A stretch of DNA of 64,000 bases from Streptomyces misionensis (GTDB lineage: Bacteria > Actinomycetota > Actinomycetes > Streptomycetales > Streptomycetaceae), in NCBI RefSeq assembly GCF_900104815.1, contig NZ_FNTD01000004.1:5348501-5412500 (forward strand), in the 5' to 3' direction. How positions within the stretch are numbered: the first letter of the stretch is position 1; the number at the start of each line of letters is the position of its first letter. The notes under the pieces were generated by a model that made no database searches, had not been told where the DNA came from, and saw only the letters and a list, made by a program, of their open reading frames with translations. Below, piece after piece: positions 56,911 to 64,000 of this stretch. Both the position numbers and the translations under genes were made by a program.

Positions 56911-56970
56911 GGCGCGCCCCGCGCGAGGCCGGTGACACCACGGCACTCGCGCACGTCGGCGTCCCCTTTT
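56911..56970 (+). promoter_or_regulatory. Candidate attenuator ahead of the MFS gene
   Basis: A stem GCGCGAG (56921-56927) with CTCGCGC (56946-56952), extended by GCCG/CGGC, is followed by a T4 run (56967-56970). An alternative hairpin CGCGC (56913-56917) with GCGCG (56921-56925) would disrupt it. Confidence 0.4.
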
Positions 56971-56995
56971 CCGCCTCCGTCAGAGGAACTCCAGC

Positions 56996-58234
56996 GTGTC
57001 CACGCATGCTCCCGTGCGGCCCTCGTACGCCGCCGTCCTGCGCCTTCCGCACGTCCGCCGCACCTTCACCGCGGCCTTGGCCGCCCGGCTGTCCTACGGC
57101 ACCGTGGGGCTCGCGGTGATGCTGTCCGTCACCCGGGCCACCGGCTCCTACGCCGTCTCCGGCGCGGTGATGTCCCTGTACGGCGCCACCATCGTCTTCC
57201 TGACCCCGCTGCGCGCCGCCCTCAGCGACCGCCACGGCGCCCGCCGGGCCGTGCTGCCCATGGCGGTGCTGTACGGCACCCTGCTGGCCCTCCTGGCCGC
57301 CTTGACGTGGCGTCCCGGGGCGCCGGTGGTGCTGATCGCCGCGGTCGCCGCGCTGGCCGGTGCGTGCGCGCCGCCACTGGGGCCGGTCATGCGGGTCGTA
57401 TGGGCCGAACTCGCCCCGAACCAGCGGATGTTGCAGCGCGCCTACAGCCTGGACGGGGTCGCCGAGGAACTGCTGTTCGTCTCCGGTCCCGTCCTGGTCG
57501 GTGTGCTGACCGGGTTCGCCCCGCCGGCCTCGGGGGTCCTGTTCAGCGCGCTGCTCGTGGTGGGCGGCGCGAGCGTCTTCCTGAGTTCCCCGGTGATCCC
57601 CGGCCCCCGTCCCGCCGCGCCGCGCGGCCGGCGGGGCGCCGTCACGGGGCTGGTGCCGCCGTTCGCCGTGGCGCTGGGCGCGGGGCTGGCCGTCAGCGCG
57701 GTGGAGCTGCTGACCATGGCCTTCGCCACGGAGCACGGGTACGACACCGGGCTCGTCCCCTGGGTCCTGGGCGCGGTCTCGGCGGGCAGCGCGGTGGGCG
57801 GCCTGGCGAACGGCGCGGTGGCGTGGCGGGCGCCGGCCCGCACGCGGCTGGTGCTCTTCGCGGTGGCGCTGGGCTGCGTCATCGCGGTGGCGGGCCTGGC
57901 CCCGAACCTGTGGCTGCTCACCGCCGCGCTGGCCCTCGCCGGCGCGTTCATCGCCCCGACCCTGACGACGGCGTATCTGGCGGCGGACGAACTGGCCGCG
58001 CCGGAGTCCCGTACCCAGGCCGGGGCCTGGGTCAACATGGGGGTGAACGGCGGCAGTTCGGCCGGGGCGCTGGCGGCGGGGCTGCTGATCGGCCGGCTGC
58101 CGCTGGGACTCTGCTTCCTGGTGACGGGCGCGACGGCCCTCGCCTCCGCCGCCCTGGCCGGCGGCGGCCGGGCCACCGGAGCGGCGCGGGCGTCCCGGCA
58201 CCTCAGCGGGGCCGGGGAGCACCCGCCCCGCTGA
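56996..58234 (+). CDS. MFS transporter
   Basis: The 412-residue protein has about twelve hydrophobic segments and a loop 2-3 motif reading LRAALSDRHGARRAV, typical of major-facilitator drug efflux proteins. GTG 56996 with GAGGAAC upstream is the start. Substrate is unknown. It converges on the MarR gene at 58260 and is preceded by the possible uORF/attenuator leader. Confidence 0.88.
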   Translation: MSTHAPVRPSYAAVLRLPHVRRTFTAALAARLSYGTVGLAVMLSVTRATGSYAVSGAVMSLYGATIVFLTPLRAALSDRHGARRAVLPMAVLYGTLLALLAALTWRPGAPVVLIAAVAALAGACAPPLGPVMRVVWAELAPNQRMLQRAYSLDGVAEELLFVSGPVLVGVLTGFAPPASGVLFSALLVVGGASVFLSSPVIPGPRPAAPRGRRGAVTGLVPPFAVALGAGLAVSAVELLTMAFATEHGYDTGLVPWVLGAVSAGSAVGGLANGAVAWRAPARTRLVLFAVALGCVIAVAGLAPNLWLLTAALALAGAFIAPTLTTAYLAADELAAPESRTQAGAWVNMGVNGGSSAGALAAGLLIGRLPLGLCFLVTGATALASAALAGGGRATGAARASRHLSGAGEHPPR

Positions 58235-58271
58235 GCCAGGGACGCCCCGCTCCGCTGAGCTAGGGACGCCC
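58228..58271. repeat. Short direct repeat across two convergent stop codons
   Basis: A 20-mer at 58228-58247 and its near copy at 58252-58271 match at 19 of 20 positions with a 24-bp period. They encode the ends of both the MFS and MarR genes. Confidence 0.6.
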
Positions 58272-58736
58272 TCGCTGCCCCCGCAGGTGCTCGGCGATCG
58301 GCTTCAGGGCCTTGTCCAGTTCGAGCAGCGCCTCCGGGGACAGCAGATCGATGAAGTGCCGCCGCACCGACGAGACGTGGTGCGGCGCCACCTTCTTCAT
58401 CGTCTCCAGGCCGTGCTCGGTGAGTACGGCGTACAGCCCCCGCCGGTCGGACTCGCAGTTCTCGCGGCGCACGAGGTCCGCGTTCTCCATCCGCGTGATC
58501 TGGTGCGAGAGCCGGCTCTTGGACTGCAACGTCGCGGAGGCGAGGTCGCTCATCCGCATCCGTACGTCCTCCGACTCGGACAGGTTCACGAGGATCTCGT
58601 AATCGTTCATCGTCAGGCCGAACGGCTGCAGATCCTTCTCCAGCTGGTACGTCAACAGCCTGTTGACCTCCAGGTGGGTGCGCCAGGCGCACTGCTCCGC
58701 ATCGGTCAGCCAGCGCGTGGCCGTCTCGGTCTCCAT
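58260..58736 (-). CDS. MarR family regulator, candidate AbsC orthologue
   Basis: The 158-residue MarR protein has a winged helix (about 58-105, LASATLQSKSRLSHQITRMENADLVRRENCESDRRG-type region). Size and position between meaB and the AIM24 genes match S. coelicolor SCO5405 (AbsC), which links zinc and antibiotic production; this rests on remembered synteny. A GAAGT...ACTTC inverted repeat at 58754-58776, just upstream of the start, is a likely self-operator. Confidence 0.85.
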   Translation of the reverse strand: METETATRWLTDAEQCAWRTHLEVNRLLTYQLEKDLQPFGLTMNDYEILVNLSESEDVRMRMSDLASATLQSKSRLSHQITRMENADLVRRENCESDRRGLYAVLTEHGLETMKKVAPHHVSSVRRHFIDLLSPEALLELDKALKPIAEHLRGQRGRP

Positions 58737-58828
58737 GAATGAAGTCTACCTAAGAAGTTGAATGGCGAACTACTTCGAGTGGTGTGACAGTGCGCACGCG
58801 TTCGACGTCACACTCCGCAGACTACCGC

Positions 58829-59641
58829 TCACAGCCCGAAGCGACGTTGGAGGCCCCCGAGCTGTCCGGGAAGGCGCGGTGCGCTACCCGATTGCGCACC
58901 GTGTCCACCCGGTGTCGGTGCGCCACCGCCCGGAACCCCCGGCTCGGCCGGCACGACCCCCGTCTCCACCTCGGCCATCAGCGCCTCCGACGACTGGAGC
59001 AGCACCGTCCCCGCGCCCGCGAACTCGAACTGGTGCTCCTCGCCGGAGACGCCGCCCAGGCCCGTCATCGCACGTAGACCGCCCAGTACTCCGGTCAGGT
59101 ACCCGTGGTCGTAGTGATGACACGGGGAGGGGCAGTCGGCCCAGCCCACGAGCGCCTGGGGGTCCACCCGCAGGGGAGGCTCCATGAACACCACCGGACC
59201 GTTGGATGCGGCCACGAACTTGCCGGTTCCGAGGAGGGTGAGGAAACCCGGCACGATCGACTGCTTGAGCGCGAGACTTGGCTGAAAAGCGAGCAGATTG
59301 CCCGCGCGAATGGTCAGGTTCCCGTCGTCCAGGTCGTACGAGTTGACGTCGAAGGCCCGGTCGGCGAGCAGCATCTTGCCCGAGCCCTGTGCCACGACCC
59401 AGTCGCTCGCGTGCAGTGGCGAATGGAACGAGGTGCGGACGAGGTGGTCGAGTCGTCCGTGTCCGACGCCGTTGAACTCGATCGCCCCGTAATAGGCGAT
59501 CATCTTCCCTTTCTGGAGGAACCACTGCCCGTCCTTGAGTTCGACGCAGAACGTGTAGCTGTTCACGTTGTCGTCCGCGGGCAGGGTCATCGGGTCGTAG
59601 ACCACCGGGCCCCCGGGCACGGGGGTGCCGTACGCGCTCAT
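58829..59641 (-). CDS. AIM24 family protein, third of three
   Basis: The 270-residue protein has the AIM24/TRAP-like beta-helical domain (GQWFLQKGKMIAYYGAIEF, GSGKMLLADRAFDVNSYDLDDGNLTIRAGNLLAFQP) and an added Pro/Gly-rich C-terminus. The bacterial role is unknown; mitochondrial AIM24 affects cristae. ATG 59641 overlaps the upstream stop (ATGA), so the three genes are one translationally coupled operon. Confidence 0.9.
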   Translation of the reverse strand: MSAYGTPVPGGPVVYDPMTLPADDNVNSYTFCVELKDGQWFLQKGKMIAYYGAIEFNGVGHGRLDHLVRTSFHSPLHASDWVVAQGSGKMLLADRAFDVNSYDLDDGNLTIRAGNLLAFQPSLALKQSIVPGFLTLLGTGKFVAASNGPVVFMEPPLRVDPQALVGWADCPSPCHHYDHGYLTGVLGGLRAMTGLGGVSGEEHQFEFAGAGTVLLQSSEALMAEVETGVVPAEPGVPGGGAPTPGGHGAQSGSAPRLPGQLGGLQRRFGL

Positions 59642-60288
59642 AGCTTCTCCTCCGAGGCCTGGACGTACACCGTGCCGTTGCCGCTCAGCTCCAGCTGGAA
59701 GGCCTCGCCGGAGCCGCGGCCCACCATCTCGCGCCAGCCCAGCGCGGTGGACAGCCGGTTGCGGACCTCGCCGTGGTGGGCGACGTAGGCCTGCGGGTCC
59801 ACGTGGACCGGGCGCTGCGGGGTGATCGGCAGCTCGAAGACGCCTCCGTGTGCCATCACGGCCACCGAGCCCTGCCCCGACAGGGTGGTGGTGAACAGCC
59901 CCTGGCCGGTGACCTGGCCCCGCACCAGGCCCATGACACCGCCCTGGGAGCCCATGAACATCGTGCCCTGGCGCAGCGTGCCCTCGAAGGCGAGCAGGCG
60001 GTCGGCCTCCACGTGGAGGGTGTCGCCGGTGAGGTGGATGACCTGGACGTGATGGCCGCCGTGCCCGAAGAAGACCGTGCCGCTGCCCTCGACGGTCATC
60101 AGCGGGGTCGCCTCGCCCGTCACCCGGCGCCCGAGCATCGACATCACCCCGCCCTGGCCGCCCTGGATGTTGGGCGTGAACGACACGTCCCCCTTGTAGG
60201 CGAGCATCGCCCCGCGCTGGCTGAACAGCCGCTGCCCGGGCAGCACGGTCGCCTCGACCATCTTGGAGTTGAGTTCCCGGAAGGCCAT
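59638..60288 (-). CDS. AIM24 family protein, second of three
   Basis: This is a 216-residue single AIM24 domain (VLPGQRLFSQRGAMLAYKGDVSF, GTVFFGHGGHHVQVIHLTGDTLHVEADRLLAFE). The ATG follows directly on the TAG of the first gene. Sequence divergence between the three paralogues suggests separate roles or a hetero-oligomer. Confidence 0.9.
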   Translation of the reverse strand: MAFRELNSKMVEATVLPGQRLFSQRGAMLAYKGDVSFTPNIQGGQGGVMSMLGRRVTGEATPLMTVEGSGTVFFGHGGHHVQVIHLTGDTLHVEADRLLAFEGTLRQGTMFMGSQGGVMGLVRGQVTGQGLFTTTLSGQGSVAVMAHGGVFELPITPQRPVHVDPQAYVAHHGEVRNRLSTALGWREMVGRGSGEAFQLELSGNGTVYVQASEEKL

Positions 60289-60921
60289 CTACAGATCCCC
60301 CGCGATCGTGTTCCGCTCGCTCGGCTGCACGTACACCAGGCCGTCCCCCTCGAAGCGGATCTGGAATGCCTCCCCGCCGCCCTCGCCGAGGAAGGTGCGG
60401 AACGTCACACCGGACTGGAAGGACTGCCGGACGTTGCCCTGGTGCGCGACGTAGGCGCCCGGATCGACCGTCAGCGGGTACTGGGGGGTGACCCTGAGCA
60501 CCACCGCCGGCCCGTCGGACATGATCGCCGCCTGTCCGTGCCCCTCCACCGTGGTGGTGAACAGACCGTTGCCCTGGGAGGCGCCGCGCAGCCCGGTGAA
60601 CGTGGTGCCCGTGCGCAGCGCCGCGTCCGTCACCAGCAGGTTGCTCGACTCGACGTACAGCTTCTCGCCCCGCAGGCTCACCAGGTTGATCTCGGTCGCC
60701 CGGTCGGCGAACCAGCAGGTCCCGTGCCCTTTCACCTCCATCACCGCCATCTGCTCGCCGGTGAGGCGCCGCGTCACCATCCCGCGCAGCCCCTCGCCGC
60801 CGCCCGTGAGCTTCTTGAACGACATCTGCCCGTCGTACGCGACCATCGAGCCGTTCTTCGCCTTCACGGCGTCCCCGGTCATGTCGACGGCGAGCACCCT
60901 GGTGCCCTGCAATCGGAACAT
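60289..60921 (-). CDS. AIM24 family protein, first of three
   Basis: This is a 210-residue AIM24 domain ([65 protein letters not shown]). ATG 60921 ([10 protein letters not shown]) is chosen; a GTG six bases upstream and the open frame to 61008 are alternatives. It heads the three-gene operon. Confidence 0.88.
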   Translation of the reverse strand: MFRLQGTRVLAVDMTGDAVKAKNGSMVAYDGQMSFKKLTGGGEGLRGMVTRRLTGEQMAVMEVKGHGTCWFADRATEINLVSLRGEKLYVESSNLLVTDAALRTGTTFTGLRGASQGNGLFTTTVEGHGQAAIMSDGPAVVLRVTPQYPLTVDPGAYVAHQGNVRQSFQSGVTFRTFLGEGGGEAFQIRFEGDGLVYVQPSERNTIAGDL

Positions 60922-61089
60922 CGCCACGCTGGGAACGTATCGGCACGGCGGGTGGGCCGAACAGCACCCACAGGTGGACTCGCACCCTGAGCGGACCCCT
61001 ACGGGCACCGTTTGTCACAATGGCGGGACGCTTGTGCGTACGTTCACAAATCGGCAGCCACTCCTCGCAACTCCCACCGAAGGTGACCC

Positions 61090-61434
61090 GTGGACATCAA
61101 GACCGCCACCGCCCTCCGCCGCCTCCGACTCGTCTCCGCCCCCGAGGCCGTGTCCTTCATCGTCCTGCTCGTCTGCTCGGTGCTGAAGCGGACCACGGAC
61201 TTCAACGCGGTGCCCGTGATGGGCGCGATCCATGGTGTCCTTTTCGTCCTCTACGTTCTTTTCTGGGCCGATGCCTGGAACAAGGCCAAGTGGAGCCTCG
61301 GCACCGCGGCCCTCTACTTCGTCCTCTCCGTGCTGCCCACCGGCGGCTTCTTCGCGGAGCGCAAGCTGCGCCGCGAGGCCGAGGACGCCGTGATCGCCGC
61401 CCGTGCCCGCAAGGAAGGAGTCGTGAACGCATGA
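61090..61434 (+). CDS. DUF3817 family membrane protein
   Basis: The 114-residue protein has three membrane helices and the DUF3817 pattern ([56 protein letters not shown]). Function is unknown. It overlaps the next gene by four bases (ATGA). A second family member begins at 63870. Confidence 0.9.
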   Translation: MDIKTATALRRLRLVSAPEAVSFIVLLVCSVLKRTTDFNAVPVMGAIHGVLFVLYVLFWADAWNKAKWSLGTAALYFVLSVLPTGGFFAERKLRREAEDAVIAARARKEGVVNA

Positions 61435-61727
61435 TCGTCGCCTTTTCCGTGACGCCCCTCGGCGTCGGCGAGGACGTGGGGGAGTACGTAGCCGAGGCCG
61501 TCCGCGTGGTCCGCGAGTCGGGCCTGCCGAACCGCACCGACGCCATGTTCACCTCGATCGAGGGCGACAGCTGGGAAGAGGTCATGGACGTCGTGCGGCG
61601 CGCCGTCGCCGCCGTCGAGGAGCGCGCCCCGCGCGTCTCGCTCGTCCTCAAGGCCGACATCCGCCCCGGTGTCACCGACGGCCTGACCTCCAAGGTGGAG
61701 ACCGTGGAGCGGCACCTGGCCGGCTGA
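61431..61727 (+). CDS. MTH1187 family thiamine-binding protein (DUF77)
   Basis: The 98-residue ferredoxin-like protein has the DUF77 pattern [20 protein letters not shown] and [25 protein letters not shown]. Related proteins bind thiamine-like ligands as tetramers. Translationally coupled to the DUF3817 gene. Confidence 0.9.
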   Translation: MIVAFSVTPLGVGEDVGEYVAEAVRVVRESGLPNRTDAMFTSIEGDSWEEVMDVVRRAVAAVEERAPRVSLVLKADIRPGVTDGLTSKVETVERHLAG

Positions 61728-61732
61728 CCCCT

Positions 61733-61793
61733 TTTGAGCGGCCGCTCAAAGGGAGTATCTTCGTGTGGAAGATCCTTTGAGCGTTCGCTCAAA
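61733..61793. promoter_or_regulatory. Twin TetR-type operators flanking a promoter
   Basis: TTTGAGCG-GC-CGCTCAAA (61733-61750) and TTTGAGCG-TT-CGCTCAAA (61776-61793) have identical 8-bp arms with centres 43 bp apart, about four helical turns. A TATCTT -10-like hexamer lies between them. The TetR gene at 62582 is the obvious binder. Confidence 0.85.
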
Positions 61794-61817
61794 CGGTGGC
61801 CTGACGTGGGGGAACAC

Positions 61818-62585
61818 ATGGGTCTCTATACGGAGACGCACATACGCGCCGACCTGGACGAGCTGTGGGCGCACACCCAGGACCCCGCCCGGCACCGGCG
61901 CTGGGACCTGCTCGTCACCGAGCTGCGCCACCTCCCGCACGTCCAGGGCGAGCCGCGCCCGTTCCGCTTCACCGCGCGCCTGCCGCCCTTCCTCGCCCTC
62001 AGCGGCACCGGCGTCTCCGCCGGCGAGAAGGAACGCCCTGACGGCACCCGCACCTCCGCGCTCTGCTTCTCCTCCACCCACCCCCTCGGCCTGATCGCCG
62101 AGGGCGCCGGCTACTGGCGCTACGTCCCCGACGCGCAGGGCGTCCGCTTCCTGGCCGGCTACGACTACCGCCCGCGCGGCGGAGCCCCCGGCGCCGTCGT
62201 CGACCGGCTGCTGGTCCGCCCGCTGCTCCGCTGGGCCACCGCCTGGTCCTTCGACCGCCTGCGGCTCTGGCTGGAGCGCGGCATCACCCCCGAGCGCGCC
62301 CTGCGCAACTGGCTCGCCGAACTCGCCGTGCGCGCCTTGCTGCTCACCGTCTGCCTGGCCGGACTCGGCGCCCTGGAACCGCTGCTCGGCCTGTTCGGCC
62401 CGTTCTCCGCCGCCATGGCCTACCTGTGCCCGGTGCTGCTGCTCGCCGCCGTCTGCGTCGCCCTGTTCAAGTCCCCGCTGGAGGGCACCCCGGCCGCCCG
62501 CCGCTGTCTGCGCGCCCCCGCCACCCAGACCCGGGCGCCGCGCCTGCTGCGCGCCCTCCAGAACCGCACGGAGGCACCCGTATGA
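61818..62585 (+). CDS. SRPBCC-family protein with C-terminal membrane segments
   Basis: The 255-residue protein starts with a START/SRPBCC-like ligand-binding domain (MGLYTETHIRADLDELWAHTQDPARHRRWDLLV) and ends with two hydrophobic helices (about 172-225). The helix-grip fold normally holds lipids or aromatic ligands; the membrane anchor is unusual. GGGGGAAC precedes ATG 61818. It overlaps the TetR start (ATGA) and is controlled by the twin operators upstream. Confidence 0.8.
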   Translation: MGLYTETHIRADLDELWAHTQDPARHRRWDLLVTELRHLPHVQGEPRPFRFTARLPPFLALSGTGVSAGEKERPDGTRTSALCFSSTHPLGLIAEGAGYWRYVPDAQGVRFLAGYDYRPRGGAPGAVVDRLLVRPLLRWATAWSFDRLRLWLERGITPERALRNWLAELAVRALLLTVCLAGLGALEPLLGLFGPFSAAMAYLCPVLLLAAVCVALFKSPLEGTPAARRCLRAPATQTRAPRLLRALQNRTEAPV

Positions 62586-63229
62586 GCCCCGAGACGGCCA
62601 AGGCCCGGGAGACCAAGACCAGGCTGCTGGAGGGCGCCCTGCGCACGCTCACCGAGCAGGGCATCGCCAAGACCTCGGCCCGTACGGTGGCCGCCGCGGC
62701 CGGCGTCAACCAGGCGCTGGTCTTCTACCACTTCGGCACCGTGGACGAGCTGCTCGCCGCCGCCTGCCGGTACGGCGCGGAGCAGGCCGTCGCCCGCTAC
62801 CGGGAGCGGCTCGCCACCGTCACCTCCCTGTCCGAGCTGCTCGCCGTGGGCCGCGAGATCCACGCACGCGAGCGGGACGGCGGCCATGTCGCCCTCCTCG
62901 GCCAGCTCCTCGCGGGCGCCCCGACCCACCCGGCGCTCGGACCCGCGACGGCGGCGGGACTGCGGCTGTGGATCGCCGAGATCGAACAGGTGCTCACCCG
63001 GTTGCTCGCCGCGACGCCGTTCGCCGAGTTCGTCGACCCCGCAGGGCTCGCGCGCGCGGTGGCCGCGTCCTTCGTGGGCATCGAGCTGTACGAGGGGGCC
63101 GACGAGGCGGGGGCGCGGGCGGCACTGGACGCGCTGGACCAGCTCGCGGCGCTGGTGGCCGCGGTGGAGGAGCTGGGTCCCGTGGCGCAGCGGGCGGTGC
63201 GGCACCGGCTGCGGAAGGCCGGGCGGTGA
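62582..63229 (+). CDS. TetR family regulator (autoregulatory operon)
   Basis: The 215-residue protein has a TetR helix-turn-helix (about 10-55, TSARTVAAAAGVNQALVFYHFGTVDELL-type region). ATG 62582 overlaps the SRPBCC stop. As second gene of the operon behind the TTTGAGCG palindromes it most likely represses its own transcription; the inducer may be a ligand of the SRPBCC protein. Confidence 0.92.
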   Translation: MSPETAKARETKTRLLEGALRTLTEQGIAKTSARTVAAAAGVNQALVFYHFGTVDELLAAACRYGAEQAVARYRERLATVTSLSELLAVGREIHARERDGGHVALLGQLLAGAPTHPALGPATAAGLRLWIAEIEQVLTRLLAATPFAEFVDPAGLARAVAASFVGIELYEGADEAGARAALDALDQLAALVAAVEELGPVAQRAVRHRLRKAGR

Positions 63230-63316
63230 GGGCCGGGGCGCGCCCGGTGATCGTCCGGCATCCGAAAGGCGAGACGGAGCTGACCGGCATATGACCGGCC
63301 GGTAGGGTCTGATGAC

Positions 63317-63826
63317 GTGCCCAAGCCACTCAGCCTCCCGTTCGACCCCATCGCCCGCGCCGACGAGCTGTGGCAGCAGCGCTGGGGAAACGTGCCCTCC
63401 ATGGCCGCGATCACCTCGATCATGCGGGCCCAGCAGATCCTGCTCGCCGAGGTGGACGCGGTGGTCAAGCCGTACGGGCTGACGTTCGCCCGCTACGAGG
63501 CGCTGGTGCTGCTCACCTTCTCCAAGGCCGGCGAACTGCCGATGTCCAAGATCGGCGAGCGGCTGATGGTGCATCCCACCTCCGTGACGAACACCGTGGA
63601 CCGGCTGGTGAAGTCCGGTCTGGTGGCGAAGCGGCCCAACCCCAACGACGGGCGCGGCACCCTCGCCGTGATCACCGACAAGGGCCGCGAGGTGGTCGAC
63701 GCGGCCACCCGCGACCTGATGGCCATGGACTTCGGCCTGGGGGTGTACGACGCGGAGGAGTGCCGGGAGATCTTCGCGATGTTCCGCCCGCTGCGGGTCG
63801 CGGCACTCGACTTCGACGAGGGGTGA
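63317..63826 (+). CDS. MarR family regulator
   Basis: The 169-residue protein has a typical MarR winged helix (about 70-125: LPMSKIGERLMVHPTSVTNTVDRLVKSGLVAKRPNPNDGRGTL-type region) with the DxR wing. GTG 63317 is the start. Upstream lies TGACCGGCATATGACCGG, containing two TGACCGG copies that could be operator half-sites or promoter sequence. Target unknown. Confidence 0.9.
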   Translation: MPKPLSLPFDPIARADELWQQRWGNVPSMAAITSIMRAQQILLAEVDAVVKPYGLTFARYEALVLLTFSKAGELPMSKIGERLMVHPTSVTNTVDRLVKSGLVAKRPNPNDGRGTLAVITDKGREVVDAATRDLMAMDFGLGVYDAEECREIFAMFRPLRVAALDFDEG

Positions 63827-63869
63827 CCCCGGCCAAGATCTCCCGGAACGGGTGGTTACGCTCGACTCC

Positions 63870-64000
63870 ATGAAGAAGAGCGTGCTGACCCGCTACCGCG
63901 TCATGGCCTACACCACGGGTGTCCTGCTGGTGCTGCTGTGCCTGAGCATGATCGCGAAGTACGGGCTGGACATCAGCGGCGCGGCCGACATGACCCGCGT
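63870..64000 (+). CDS. DUF3817-like membrane protein, N-terminal part (cut by window edge)
   Basis: The reading frame starts at ATG 63870 and stays open to the window end (about 43 residues). It begins MKKSVLTRYRVMAYTTG, then a hydrophobic helix VLLVLLCLSMIAK. The opening resembles DUF3817 proteins such as the one at 61090. Family assignment is tentative because most of the gene is outside. Confidence 0.6.
   Translation, partial: MKKSVLTRYRVMAYTTGVLLVLLCLSMIAKYGLDISGAADMTR

Overview
The window is high-GC actinobacterial chromosome and reads as Streptomyces. The GC content is very high, many genes start with GTG or TTG, and Streptomyces hallmarks are present: FilP and Scy, a ChiC-type chitinase with paired DasR-like boxes, an XRE/DUF397 pair and rare in-frame TTA codons. 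Gene order matches, from memory, the core segment that runs in S. coelicolor from rho (about SCO5357) to the absC/AIM24 region (about SCO5405 onwards). No rRNA, tRNA, IS element, phage gene or CRISPR array was seen.

Positions 1-17600 are housekeeping: the 3' end of rho, an LCP cell-wall ligase, rpmE, prfA, prmC, a TsaC/Sua5 protein, a phosphatase-like protein that has lost the usual nucleophile, a divergent serine hydroxymethyltransferase, a WecA/MraY-type phosphosugar transferase, the atpIBEFHAGDC operon and a DUF2550 protein. A Rex-type operator candidate lies upstream of the atp operon.

Positions 17600-31030 hold a secreted chitinase, a cobalamin adenosyltransferase, an ABC-2 exporter facing a TetR regulator, a large secreted DUF11-type repeat protein, an XRE/DUF397 regulator pair, a 3-hydroxyacyl-CoA dehydrogenase, a STAS protein and a membrane-anchored P-loop protein.

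Positions 31068-41515 are the most unusual part. A ten-gene islet interrupts the core order. It encodes a type III PKS-like condensing enzyme, an MIO aromatic ammonia-lyase/aminomutase, an FMN reductase, a MoaF/phenolic-acid-decarboxylase-like small protein, an acyl-CoA ligase, an NAD(P)-binding reductase, an acyl-CoA-dehydrogenase-fold flavoprotein, an MFS exporter, and MarR and LysR regulators. I read it as a small pathway built on an aryl-acrylate (cinnamate or coumarate type) or beta-amino-acid unit. Three of the ten genes contain TTA codons, which suggests bldA control, and the central divergent promoter holds three inverted repeats.

Positions 41523-64000 return to core genes: nucS, a SCO5389-family protein, an LLM flavin oxidoreductase, two tandem ABC exporter pairs, the filP and scy cytoskeleton genes, mce/thiolase/meaB of acyl-CoA metabolism, an MFS gene behind a possible uORF attenuator, a MarR gene in the absC position, three consecutive AIM24 genes, DUF3817 and thiamine-binding proteins, and an SRPBCC-TetR operon preceded by twin palindromes. 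The window ends inside another DUF3817-like gene.
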